A stretch of DNA of 64,000 nt from assembly GCF_008728515.1 (NCBI RefSeq), contig NC_044981.1:133425937-133489936 (forward strand). Reading direction: 5' to 3'. The number at the start of each line of letters is the position of its first letter. Positions within the stretch are counted from its first letter, which is position 1. The DNA comes from Papio anubis (taxonomy: Eukaryota; Chordata; Mammalia; Primates; Cercopithecidae). Shown in pieces: positions 1-12,354 of the stretch. The notes under the pieces are model-generated. The model saw only the letters and a program-made list of their open reading frames with translations, had not been told where the DNA came from and did not search any database. The translations under genes and the position numbers were made by a program.

Positions 1-2490
1 GGAGTCATAGCATGGTAGATATTATAAAATTATAGTGAGATAAGAATGCCTTAGATGAATAGAAGTTGATTATCTATGAAGAGGTCATGACTCATAATGA
101 AAGATAGGATGAATAGTACATCTATCCAAACATAAAGCTGAAATAGATAAATGTCAGGCTGAAGCATCTACTTTTCCCACAGCAATTTATTACAACTAAC
201 AAAAATGTAAAAGTACTGATGGTTATCCCTCATATTATAGTTTTGAGAGTGAAAAAAAAGAGGTGTGGATATGTTGTATAACCTACTTAAAGCCTTTGGT
301 TAGTGCTTCCTTCCCTCCCTCCCTTTCTTATTTCTTCTTCCTTCCTTCCTTCCTTCCTTCTTTCCGTTTCCTTTCTTCTTTCCTCCTTCCTTTCCCTTCC
401 TTCTTTCCTCTCTCCCTTCCCCCTTCCTTCTGCCCTTCCTTCCTTCTTTCCTTCCTTCTGCCCTTCCTTTCTTCCCTCCTCCCTCCCTCCTTTTCCTCCT
501 TCCTTCCTTCCTCCTTCCTTCCTTCCTTCCTTCCTTCCTTCCTTCCTTCCTTCCTTCCTGCCTTCCTTCCTTCCCTCTTCTCCCTTCCTTCCTTCCCCTC
601 CCTTCCTTCCTTCCCCTCCCTTCCTTCCCTCCCCTCTCTTCCTTCCCCGACCTTCTCTTTTTTTCTCCCTTAAACTGCCAAGCTTTGTATTACATCTCAA
701 TGAACATTTAGTGTTGCTCTGGTACAATTTAAATTTGAGCTGTCATTCAATTTTAACAGTTGGATTAATTCTGCCAAATAGTGCCTGCAGGCAAAAGTGA
801 ATAGTGTTCTTATTTCCCTAAAGTATAGCTATCCCACATGGCACTTTACATAAATTAGAAACGGGTGCCCTATCTGGTCAGACACAATCAGACCACCTGA
901 TCTATGCATAATTTAGGAAATGAGCGACACCTTTGATGGGTAATCCCTTCTCTGGTGTATAGACTTGGGATTTGGGGTGGTGAGCAAGCCTGGGATACAT
1001 GTCATCTCCACTTTGCCCCCATGTTGGTTCACAAATTGTACAAACAGTACCTAGAGGCCCTAGACACCCAGAAGAAGAAAATATTCATATTGAGCATTCA
1101 TGCATAACCATGCATAGTCATTCATATTGATTCATGCATAATCATGAATATGCATCTGTGTTTGGTGGGAGACGGAGGGTTCAATGCAGAGAATAAAGTA
1201 AGCAGTTTTGATAATAGGATCTATTAAAACATATGCTAGCATTTATTCTCACACCAATGTTTGATTGAAACAAATTGAAAATGAGTCCCCAGGATGGGCT
1301 CCTGGGTGTTGGGGGTTTGAAATGTCAATGGAAAGAAAAGCAAAGTTCCTGGAGCATTGACTAGGGCATTTGGGGATCAGCTCAGAGTGAAGATGCTCTA
1401 CCTGCAGTGGGATTTGTTGTTGTTGTTGTTTTCGGTCGGAGGAGGGCACTTCAAGCAGCATTAATGGAAAATAATACTAGGGAAGGTACAACAGCTTCAT
1501 CTAGCAGAGGATAAACCACAACGAGTTAACTGAGATATTGCTGGTAGAGGTAATTTCTGTTTCAGAACCTCACACCTTTGCCTCAAATTAGCTCTCAAAT
1601 TAAAACCCTGTTGCTTCTTGCAGTGGTGAATCTTTGGGATTTGTTTCTTCTTGGCCAGTGGTGCCTAAGAATTATCAATCAGAATCTGCCTTGAAGTTGA
1701 TCTCACATCCTTACTTATTTGGCTACATTAAGAAACAAAGTATCTAAAATGCACACTATTGCAGAGCAAGAAAAATGTTTTATTTCTTCAAGCAAAAAAC
1801 AACAAAAACAATTTTTCCCAATTTCTAAACCTGCGTGCATGTTTATTATATTTTAACAGATATTTAAGGACTAGGTTTTTTTTGGGGGGTGAGTGCGGAG
1901 AGGCATTATCTGCATTCTTTGAGTTTCTTAATTTGGGCTTTTGCCCAAAAATGGCTTCCACTTTCTCATTCATGTTAGTAGATGGCAAGAACTAACTCCT
2001 AGAGCATTGTGAGCTAAATGCATCAGAGCTTCTCATAAAGTAACACATCCAAATCCCAAGCAACAGATGTTCATTAAAAACCAGTACCCGGTATTTGAAA
2101 AGCCATTTTGAGAAACTGAAGTGCTGCTTTAATGTATCAAGTGGAATGATGACATTAACTTTCTTAAAAATGAAAAACATTTTAAATACTTTCAAATAAA
2201 AACAAAAGTTTCCTATTCTTATGTAATCATAATAGCCATGTTTCAAGAATTTACTGCTATTCTGCCCTCATTGTCACTAATTCACTGACTACTATCGCTA
2301 ATTTAACACTGCAGGTCACGGGTTCTCAGCAGACGATACCCTTGAATATCTTAACCATACTGCTTTTTGAAACTCAACCTTTGATTTTACAGATGTCTCT
2401 TATAGCAAGAGAAATTCCAGTCCTGTGTCATCCCTGTCGGTATTTTTCTGTTGGGAGAAATGATGATTAAAACATGATTCTTTCTAATAC
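1..2490 (-). other. LAMA2: LAMA2 intron 35, partial
   Basis: Intronic sequence downstream of exon 35 in gene order. It holds the long CCTT-type tract (306-671), a degenerate double repeat built on attcatgcataa near 1086-1145, and a short GTT run near 1414. I recognise no transposon in 680-2490. The short ORFs are not supported as genes. Confidence 0.85.
306..671 (+). repeat. CCTT-type microsatellite, homopyrimidine tract
   Basis: About 366 bp of almost pure C and T, built on CCTT and CCCT units with variants. The purest CCTT run is near 512-560. Read on the LAMA2 sense strand it is a GGAA-type purine tract. ORFs of Ser/Pro/Leu/Phe on one strand and Lys/Glu/Gly/Arg on the other are by-products of the repeat, not genes. 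Confidence 0.95.
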
Positions 2491-2602
2491 CTTCTGCATC
2501 CCGGGCAAGCTCCTTAATGAATTCTCCCAGGGACTTTGCTCTTGTGTTGGTCCTCTCAGCATCCTGTCCAGTCTGCTCGCCATCTGCTGTCACTTTGGTA
2601 GC
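2491..2602 (-). CDS. LAMA2: LAMA2 exon 35: coiled-coil domain
   Basis: This 112-nt exon encodes 37 codons plus one base, from ATKVTADGEQTGQD to KELARDAE. The acceptor is GGATCATTAG, with a poor pyrimidine tract. The donor is GAAG|GTATTA, with a non-consensus T at +5. The charged sequence rich in E, K, R and Q continues the long-arm coiled coil. Codon 31 of the exon is GAG and corresponds to human Glu1684, a recalled nonsense site placed in exon 35. Exon 36 is outside the window, so the trailing G has no partner here. Human coordinates would be c.4960-5071. Confidence 0.96.
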
Positions 2603-4277
2603 CTAATGATCCAAATTCAGGAAAAGCATAATTAATAGAGATGATGAAGCTACAGCTAGAGAAGCTCCCACTGGCAGCATTTTCTTTCAAATATTACTTT
2701 GAGCCAAAGGCAATCGATGAATTATTGATCAGATGTATTGGAAATGACACCCTGTGCTCAAGTATACAATTAAACTTTATTACTTCTTCCATTAAATGGA
2801 AATCAGAGAGCTGTATTTGGTCTTTTTAAAAACCCTTGTTATATGCTATGGCACAGAAAAAGCGATAAAGCACAATTATTTTTGAAATATCTTTAAGGTA
2901 CAGTTGCCAAAAGTCTTTAATGGACTCTTCAGCCTCCACATGTTGCAGTTTTGTCCATATTTTATTTACTGAAAAAGTGTGTGGAGTGCAACAGTGATCT
3001 CTTGAGAGATGAACAGGCTGTCTGCCTCAATAAGCTTGATCCTATAGATTTGTTTTAGATCAATACGTTAATTAAAGAAACAAAGAGGGGGAAACGCTTA
3101 GCTACTCAGTAGTAAATGTCTGTTTTATAACACATCAAAGATGCCAATAAAATGTTAAGGGAGAATAAATGCTAGCTTTTTCCATATGATAGCACCAGAA
3201 ATATGGTTGTTAATCACAGAATCATGCAACACTGTCAGCAAAGTAAAACAGAACCCCAAAACAGCCACACCTCCCAAAGAGTATTCTCAAGCACATTCAC
3301 CTCTATTCACATTTAAAATATCATTTGACACACTGGAATGCATTCAATGTGTTCACGGTTAAAATATACCATATCTAGTCAAACAAAAAAGGTGTGTGTA
3401 TAACATTGTTTCTTTAAAAATTACAAGGTTTAGAGTATCCTGAAAGGTTTACACTTTATTTTCCTATGTGTATGCATATGCCAATATATAAGCCTTCTTC
3501 TCTTTTACTAAAAAGATATGGATAGTCTAACTACAGATAATGAATTAGAGAATCACAAACTGTCTCAATATAATTTTGAATAAGGTCCAAGTTGGCAGCA
3601 TATTAATAGTCTACAATCTTATACCAGAGTGCTTGCATACTAGGCATGGCCAGAGAATTAATTTTTAAAATATACATAAGTGGATTTTAAATAGAATTAA
3701 ATGTCTGGCCAGCACAGAACATGGTAAAAAGATGCTAGAGGAATTGTACTGCATTTTGTGATTTCCCAAGGGCAGCAAGAGGTTTAACTTATGAAAGTTT
3801 TCAAGGTTTTGCATAAATGAAAGAATATAAAGTCCAACTATTATCATCTAACCTCTTAACCTGCAAGTGTTAACATCACAAATAAAAGGATGAAAGGGTA
3901 AGAATCCATTGGAATTTTCTGTATAATTTGCAGTACATATACACAATAATTTGGAGAGTATTAACCAATGTATTATAATGCTCTGGATTTATTCTTCTAA
4001 AATTTTCACTGTTAGATTTAAAACTTTTTTTGGAACAAACTGTGCATCCAATCCCTAGGTTACTCAAATCCTTGCTTTTGTGGTGAGTGTTGCAATTATG
4101 TTCCATTAATTTCCTTAAACTTTGTTTCCTGCACGTGTTTGCACTCAAAGGTCCGATGGGTCAAATAACTTTTTACACACAGACACATATACATAAACAC
4201 ATTCCCACACACACACATACTCATCCATAATTTTTTAAACGTTACTTTTCAATCACTAACTAAGGTCAACAGCTTGG

Positions 4278-4327
4278 CTTGGCGACAGAGTGAGCCTCTG
4301 TTTCAAAAAAAAAAAAAAAAAAAAAAA
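4278..4327 (+). mobile_element. Alu 3'-end remnant
   Basis: The sequence ggcgacagagtgagcctctg followed by a 23-base A run matches the last 30 bases and tail of an Alu. No target-site duplication is visible. Confidence 0.75.
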
Positions 4328-4959
4328 GACGTTGGTAGTCTAAACTGCTTTGGATATTTTTCCAGTCTAGACTTGACTGGACTTTATGGTACCACTCCTA
4401 CTTTCACATATTACCGAACACCATAATAAGAAACTTGATCTACATTTTGGTCATCTTCCAGTATCTTACCGTAAGAATTGATGTATCAATACCACTGGTG
4501 TCTCTTATGATACAGAAAATGTACATTATAATTTAAACTTAAAATATATTCTTTTGCTTCATCAATATATTTTCTGTTACCAAAAAATCATAATTTTGCA
4601 ACAAATGGACCAATTCTTATTAACAACTCAAAGTGTCTAAATTTTAAAAAGTAAGTATATATCATGCACTGTCTCTTTTAAATTCTGGATGATCAAGATC
4701 ATATTCATTGTCTTTACTTCCTCTGGGTTGTAATCTGTTTTACAGGTTATTTCATTTATGTAGGATTGTGTAAGAGTCATCATTCACATGCATTTTATTC
4801 TTAGTATTGATGTACTAAGTACTTCAATGCTAAATTGTCAAGAATCCTACAAGCTCCATGATAAGAAAGAAGTTCAAAAAATTAGCACTAAGACCCCGTG
4901 CAGTGAACCTCCCTGACATAGCAAAACTCATCCCTTCTTAGCACTCTCTTGTATCCCGT

Positions 4960-5720
4960 TGTCTTTACCTAGAATGAACTTCTCCTCAACACCTTTAAAG
5001 ACTGGGTCCTTGTTACCCAACAGCTTTCAGTTTAAGGGCTTCTCCTTAGTGTGGCCATTCCCAGGGTGCTACCTAGGTTGCCACACTTCCTGCAGCAGGA
5101 TGTTTCCTTCCTAGCACCATGGATTTGAGAATTACTTAGTAATTGGCTCACCTATTTATTGACAACCTATCCAACTGAAAGGTAAGTTCTAAGGGGGTGA
5201 GAACTGGTCTGTTTTGTTCATCATATTATATCCAGCTCCTAGTATGATACCTAACTTACAGTAAATATTCTCTAATGTTGTTATATACAGGACTAAACAA
5301 CAATTTTCCTAACCAATCTTGCCAACCGTATTACCATTCTTCTTGCCTACTTTCTTTTGGAACATTCTCAAAAAAAGATTTTGTTCATACTTTTGCTTCT
5401 TAACTCCTCTCTATTTCTCCAAAATAAATCCAGCTTTTGAGATTCAATTCCAACTCCATCTTCTCAGTGAAGCCCTCCTTACCTATTCTAGCACATGCTC
5501 TCTTTTCTTAGATTTTCAAAAATAATTATTATTACCACTATTCACAACTCTAATGGGTAGTAACTTTGTTGGGTGCTTTGCCATATCTATCTAATCTCCA
5601 TTAGATAGATAGATTAGAGCAGGCTAGGGCTCTGTCTCATTTTTTTTTATTCCTCAGAGTGCCAGGCATAGTGTCTGGCAAATTGTCATGGGTCATAGAT
5701 GTTGGGTGATTGGCTGATAC
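4960..5720 (+). mobile_element. L2 LINE 3' fragments
   Basis: Two diverged stretches resemble the L2 3' end. One is near 5180-5290 (gtctgttttgttcatc, then atccagctcctagtatgata, then cagtaaatattctc). The other is near 5450-5720 (agtgaagccctccttacct, then gctctgtctcat, then gtgccaggcatagtgtctgg). Both match the 'clotting' of phrases typical of the L2 3' UTR on the plus strand. Borders are approximate. Confidence 0.6.
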
Positions 5721-6249
5721 CATGACAATCAAACCAACGATCCCTTGGAAGTTCTAAAGCCTAAATAATAGCACTCAAACTGACCGTATGGCTGGTGCTA
5801 TGCTTGCCAGCAAATGTGGTTGGCTGGGCAGTTTTCTGGGCATTTTTTTAGAAGCTCAGAGGAAGCTGCTGCTCAAGAGCTACAGTTGAAGCTTGGGAAG
5901 AGAACCAGGCATGATAATCTCCAGTCCCAACAACACTGCTTGCTAGCCACTGGCCTCACAGTAATTCAAACTGGGCCTTTGATTACACACCAAGTAGTTC
6001 CACACTGGTGGGATGGGAGTGGGAGTAGGGGGCAGGAAGAGGGTAGGCAGACTCTTCAGGACCAGTGCAGTGCTTCCTGAAGGAGATACCTTCCCTCTAA
6101 ACACAGAAGAAGAGCTTCCTCTCTAGGCTACGTTCCAGAAGAGGAGGAGATGTGAGGTTCCCGGCACCAAAAGCATCAACTTAATGCGGGTTGGCACTCT
6201 AAAGGATGAGTTACACACAGTCAGGCTCAGCTGTACTTCAGAAGTACTT

Positions 6250-6730
6250 GTATTTTTTATATTTTTTTAACTTTTATTTTAAGTTCAGGGTACATGTGCG
6301 GGATGTGCAGATTTTTTACACAGGTAAATGTGTGTAATGGGGTTTGTTGCACAGATTATTTCATCACCCAGGTATTAAGCCCAGTGCCCATAAGTTATTC
6401 TTCCTGATCCTCTCCATCCTCTCATCCTGCCCACCCTCTGCCTTCTGGTAGGCCCCAGTGTGCGTTGTTCCCTTCTATATGTGTATGTGTTCTCATCATT
6501 TAACTCCCGTTTATAAATGGGACATGCAGTATTTTATTTTTCTGTTCCTGTGTTAGTTTGCTAAGGGTAATGCCCTCTAGCTCCATCCATGTCCCTGCAA
6601 AGAACATGAACTCATTTTTTTTATGGCTGCATAGTATTCCATGGCATATATGTACCACATTTTCTTTATTCAGTCTATCATTGATGGGCACTTAGGTTGA
6701 TTCCATGTCTTTGCTATTGTGAATAGTTAT
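6250..6730 (-). mobile_element. LINE-1 3' end, 5'-truncated
   Basis: Reading plus, the sequence starts T-rich and continues attttaagttcagggtacat and tagctccatccatgtccctg, then ggctgcatagtattccatgg. This is the reverse complement of the primate L1 ORF2 end and 3' UTR. The element is therefore on the minus strand, with its tail at about 6250, and is truncated near 6730. Confidence 0.9.
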
Positions 6731-8639
6731 GCCAGATTTATATGCATGTTTGCAAAGGCTTACAGCACTCTCCTGTGTCTCACTTACTCTTCCTGCATTT
6801 AGAGATATACAGAACGCATGATCCCTCTTTTTACACAGGTGAAAAGGAAGGTATGAGGAGGTTAAGTGACTTATCTGAACTTACATGTATGGGGAATTGG
6901 AGATGAAACACACACTTTTTTTGTTTTGTTTGTACCCAACGCTATTTTTTGTTCGGCTAACAGTCAGAAACAGTAGTAAAATACATGAAAACTGGAATAT
7001 TCTAGGTGAGTGGAGGACACTGCTCCAGTTAATGTATACTTTACGTATGTAAGTTTTGGCTTTCAGTGAATTAACACATTTCAAAATCATATCAGAACAT
7101 CATCTAGGTATATATTTTTAAAAATCATGTCTCATTACACAGTAATTAAGTTGAAGAGTTACCCTTGTCAAAAATACCCACGAGAGACTTCATAAAGAAG
7201 TCTATGACAAATGCACTATCACCTATGGGCGGTGGTGATAGATAGTGGTATCATTGTCAAAGCAAAATTCACAAAAATCAATCTCACCCAGGACAGGCTA
7301 GTGATAATGTTATGAGTGAATGCTAAATACTACATGATAGAAACTATCTGTCTGATTCAGTTTGGCTCTTTCTGTGTTTTATTAAATTACCATCTCCATC
7401 TTTTAGTCATCCTTCTTCTTATTCACTATTATCTTGTCCTTTGAGTATTTGACAAATAACTTCTCATTTATCCTAATATGTTGTACAATCTTCCTTTCAT
7501 TCTCTATCTTGGATTTTCTTATTTTAACATCTTCTTACCTCCATTCTGCAATCTTTACAGTGTTCCTTTGTAAATGATGCCTTACACAGTATCTTGTATC
7601 TCTCTTGCCTTTGATTACCTTTTTTTTAATGTTGACATTCACTCAATTAGGTTTTTTTCCCCCATTTCTTTTTCTATTTTTTTCTTGTTTTGTTTTTTAG
7701 AGTATTTATGTCTAGGCAGCATGCATTACCATTAAGCACACGTTAATTTACTTCTGAACAATGTAGCTGTTACTTTCCTGCTTTAGCTCAAGCAGTTCTT
7801 ACTGAGCCTCTTAAAATCTGCACACAATTTTCTTGGTGGATATTACCAGTGTGTTTCATTTTCTGCCTTCTTTATGTTAAAACTAGAATCCAATGGAGCA
7901 AACCTAACTGCTGAATAGATAACATTGCTTAGATACCGTCTACCTTTGCATTTGCGGACTCATATGGTTTCCTGCTAAAATTAAATTTCAGATCAAATCA
8001 TTTATATGATACTCTCAAGGGTCATCTTCCAATATTACCAGCTCCATATGTCTAAGTGGCAGTGAAGGACTCATCAGGCAAGCCATGAGGACCAACAACA
8101 CACAAGGAACGAGAGCAACCAGCTGACCCCGTGGAATGACAATGAGCCAGTTCCATGTAGAATTTCTTCCTAAATATTTCACGTGCCAATTTTAAAAGTT
8201 CCAAACCAAAAAGATATGACTTGTTTTATATTATATATATATATCTTTTAAAAATATAAAAGGAGAAATAAAAAAACACTGTTAGCAGTTGAAATCTTTT
8301 AAAAACTATAAATAAAATATTATAAACTTATAATATTGGCACTTAAATAATTTAAAAACTAGTTTCATCCTTTTGGAAATGCTTCATTTTCATTAAATTT
8401 GATATTAAATAGGCAATAAAATACAATATAAGTGAAGCTAAATTTTAATATTTTATACAGCTCAGTCTACTACACAGCATTCTCCTCTTACCGAATATAA
8501 ACATTTAAGAGGTGTTTATCAATGAAAACAAAATATTCAATAATATAATTATAAATATATGCCTGATTTTAATGCATTTTAAAGCATGCAAAATCAGTGT
8601 TTATTTTGGGCTTGTCTACATTTCATCTTGTTCAAATGC

Positions 8640-10340
8640 TTTTAAAATTATTCACAATTAATTAAACAAATATTGACTCAACACCTATTATGTGCATAAT
8701 ATTGGTGATACTCTGATAAGAAACAAAAAGGCTTCTTGCCCATTTGGAGTCTATAGTCTGGTGGACTAGAGAGTTATTTGTCAAATGATCATGTAGATAA
8801 ATTTATAATTGCAAACTGGAGGAAATAATACCGGTATAAGATAAGCACAGGAAGAATCTCAGAACCCCTGCGATGGCACAGGCTTTCACAAGCTGAGATT
8901 TGAAAAGTAAATTGGAGTTAACAGAAATTAACAAAGTGTGGGGAGAGGTAGATTACTTTTAAGGCAAAGTAGTGAAATGTGTGGAAATGCTTTGTGGTGG
9001 GACAAAGTGCCTGGGGGACAGTATGGCTGGAGTGCAGATGGCCAGGGGCACAAGTGGTGGGAGATATGGCCAAGGGGAGAATTTTGATCTTTATCCTAAG
9101 AGCCTAAGGGAAGTCGGGGAAGAATTTGTAAGCACTGCGATGACGACATATTCACATTTGGAATAGCAAACGTTCATTCTGGCTACATTACAGAGAACAG
9201 ATTTGGAGGAGAACAAGAGTAAAAGCAGGGAGCCCAGCTAAAAAACAAATGTGATAATCCCAAACTAGACAATATAAGATTGGATGAGAGTGTTGTAGTA
9301 GAGATGAATGCCATACACACAAGTGGAAGCCCAGTGTGTGGTAATGAGTTGGATAAGCAGGAGCATCATGAGGAAGAAAGAGGCACCAAAGAAAATTCAT
9401 AGGTTTCTGGCTTACATGCTCAATCCACGGGGGTGCAGATGACCCGACCGTGAGTGGTGGGGAGAGATGAGAGAGAAGCAAGATTAGATCATGGTGGGAG
9501 AGCACTGTATGTCATCCTGAAAAATGGTGGAAAGCTATAGTACAATTTAAGGAAGAGAATGACATGACATGACAGGATCTGTAATTTAGAATGTTCACTC
9601 TGCCATATAAATAATAACTGGTTAGAGTTGGATAAGGCTTACAAAGAGCCACCATAGAAGGAAACCAAATTTGATGAAGGGTGAAAGAGGGAGTAGAGTG
9701 AAGGGTAACTTGCTAATTTCGGTTTGGGAGACTGGGCATATACTGGAGGATAAAACACTGACATGGTCTAAATAGGAGAAAGAATTGGCTTTAAGAGGAA
9801 ATGATGAGTTTAGTTTGAGATGTTCAATCCACAGTCCATAGTAAGGCACACAGGGCCAAAGCATGAGAATGAAGTCAGCCTTGAAAATATAGATTTATGA
9901 GTTAACAGCTTACACATGGCAACTGAAGATCAAAGGAAAAGTTATAGAGTGAGGGGAAACATGGACTGAGGTCTAGTCCCCAAGGAACACCAACTTTGAA
10001 GTGATGATAAGAGGAAAAGCCTTAGAATGAAAGGTTGGAGAATTAGGAGAAAAACAGAGAGAGGAGAGTATGCTAAGAAGGAAGGAAAGATCAAAGCTGG
10101 CAACTGCTGCAGAGATTTCAAGTAAAATTCATAAGTATCAGTGGATTTAGTTACCAGATCATCATTGGTTATCTTATAAAAACAGTTTCAGTAGTGGACT
10201 GGCGAGAAAATCCAGGCAGCAGTGGAGTGAGAAATAAATACAGACTTGTCTCCAAGTCTTTCAAAAATTTTGGCTCTGAAAAAAGAAAGGAGCTGAGGTC
10301 AATAGCTACAGAGGTAAGTAGAGTCATCATCAAAAAGCAT
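8640..10340 (-). mobile_element. L2 LINE, long relic
   Basis: On the minus strand this is a nearly continuous L2 3' half. The 3' UTR lies at 8650-8830 (reverse of the cues 'caaatattgactcaacacct' and 'ttatgtgcataatattggtg'). The ORF2 C-terminal part follows up to about 10340. At 9987-9958 the minus strand reads GVPWGLDLSP, a decayed match to the L2 reverse-transcriptase motif GVPQGSVLGP. Many stops and indels make it non-functional. Confidence 0.75.
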
Positions 10341-10774
10341 CCTAATATTCCACACATATTGTAGGGCAGTTTGAATATGTTAAGCATGATTCTCATATGT
10401 GAGGAACTTGGGTTTTTCCAATGAGTAAAACAAAATGGCAACAAATCAAAATGCATTGAAAGAGATATATGATTATGTAATTTTTTTACTTTATATGTAT
10501 ACATTAATTGAAATATATCAAAATACATTTTAAATGTGAGTTCTTGGGAGGAATAATATCTTCTTTGCCCAGGGATATTAGGGAATTCAATTTCTCCATT
10601 TAAAAACTATGAGTTTTATAAAATATAAAAGCCCTTGAAGAAGAGAGGGCAACTCCTACAGCAGTCATGCAGGATCAACCTCGCCACGTGCTCTTAACAA
10701 ATCTAAAGACTGTATCAAGTGACTGATGAGCCAACCAAGCAGAGAAAAAGGAGCAGAACAAAGATTGGCAGTAC

Positions 10775-11097
10775 TGCCGGGCACAGTGGCTCACGCCTGT
10801 AATCCCAGCACTTTGGGAGGCCGAGGTGGGTGGATCACCTGAGGTCAGGAGTTCGAGACCAGCCTGGCCAACATGATGAAACCCCGTCTCTACTAAAAAT
10901 AAATAAATAAATAAAAATAAAAACATAAAAACTAGCTGGGCATGGTGGCCAGTGCCTGTAGTCTCAACTACTTGGGAGGCTGAGGCAAGAGAATTGCTTG
11001 AACCTAGGAGGTGGAGGTTGAAGTGAGCCGAGTTTATGCCATTGTACTCCAGCCTGGACAAGAGTGAAACTCTGTTTAAAAAAAAAAAAAAAAGAAA
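10775..11097 (+). mobile_element. Alu (S-like), full length
   Basis: Full two-arm Alu from tgccgggcacagtggctcac to an A tail, with a TAAA-expanded middle A-rich linker. It is flanked by a perfect 15-bp target-site duplication aaagattggcagtac at 10760-10774 and 11098-11112. Confidence 0.97.
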
Positions 11098-11154
11098 AAA
11101 GATTGGCAGTACCAATTAAGGCATTTTTCCAGAGGAAAGGGAGTCTTAGCTATT

Positions 11155-11330
11155 AGGTAACTACAGGATCACAGTAATTCTTTATCAGTATAATCTGGGG
11201 AATTCTTGAATATCCCAGTTGTCTGACTGTACCCCAGACCAATTGCATTACAACCTATGGGTGTGAGATAGGGCTCCTGGTATTTCCAATGTGCAGTCCT
11301 AGTCTAGGGCACTGTCTCCTCTAATGTAGT
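11155..11330. mobile_element. possible MER5-type hAT remnant
   Basis: The phrases tataatctggggaattcttg, accccagaccaattgcatta and tatttccaatgtgcag resemble the body of MER5, a small non-autonomous hAT-Charlie element. No clear terminal inverted repeats are visible, so this is tentative. Confidence 0.4.
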
Positions 11331-11929
11331 CATGGGTAATTGGAAGTTGTGGCCACTGCATTTCTCATACCCTGGTCGCAATTGCAGGATCATTCTTGAC
11401 TCTGAGATAGAGGCATTAGCGGACTTAGCCTGATTTTGGATAATGAAACCATCTAACTCTCTAATTATAATTCCATCTGTATTAATTCACCTTTTGATTG
11501 TTATGCACCTTGACCACAGGGAAAGAGAGAATTTGTCATATTTACTTGAGTGTTTGTGGTCTGCATGGAAGATATATTTCTAATTACAAATATAGTAGGA
11601 AAAAAGTAATTAATGAGTATTTACATTTCCTCCCCCCTCTCAACCCATCAAAGTGATCTTTGCTTTCAGTAGTCCTATTTCTATGCCTTTTATGTTACTG
11701 AATCTGAAGAAGGGGCAGATAAAAATAGTATTAGAGTAAGAAAAGGGTGTAAAAGAGTAACTTTACAGTGGAAAAATCTGGCAAACACTACCTTAGTCAG
11801 GTGATCAGGGTCAATATCCACAGTAATGTTATATTGGTCACATGGGTTCTCAATGTGATGAAAATGGTACTTTACCTCTGAAGTTTTTCCCACAAAAACT
11901 CAAAATTCCATTCTAATCATGAGAAAGAT

Positions 11930-12345
11930 ACGAGACAAACCCCAATTGAGGGACAGCTTACCAAATACAGGAACCTATCCAAACTGTCAAAGTCATCAAA
12001 AACACTGTTTCAAAAACACTGTTACATATTTTTGACAGCGTTGCCACAATCTAGAGGAACCTAAGAAGACAGGATGGCTAAATGTAACATAGTATCCTGC
12101 ATGGGATCCTGAAACAGTAAAAAAAAATTCAGTAAACACTGAAAAAATATGAATATAGTCTTGGGTTAACTGTAATATATCAGTATTATTAGCTCATTAG
12201 TTATGACACGTGTACCATGCTAATGTAAGATGTTAACAATGGGGGAGACTGGGAATGGAGTATGTGAAGGCTCTTGGTACTTTCTTTGCAAGTTTTCTGA
12301 AATCTAAAGCTATTGTAAAGTAAAAAGTTTATTTTACAATAGTAT
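11930..12345 (+). mobile_element. LINE-1 (old L1M) 3' UTR
   Basis: The text includes atcctgcatgggatcctgaa, then gctaatgtaagatgttaaca, ctttgcaagttttctg and a final aaagtttatt. This order is typical of the 3' ends of old mammalian L1M elements in plus orientation. Confidence 0.75.
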
Positions 12346-12354
12346 TGGAATTAA

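Noticed and set aside
263..800. Open frames of 136-165 aa on both strands
   Set aside because: They are translations of the CCTT/GGAA repeat, low complexity on both strands.
10675..11115. 146-aa minus-strand open frame
   Set aside because: It is the reverse reading of an Alu; similar Alu-derived frames at 20305-20640, 23904-24248, 31099-31323, 53301-53516, 55513-55929 and 59810-60142 were left out for the same reason.
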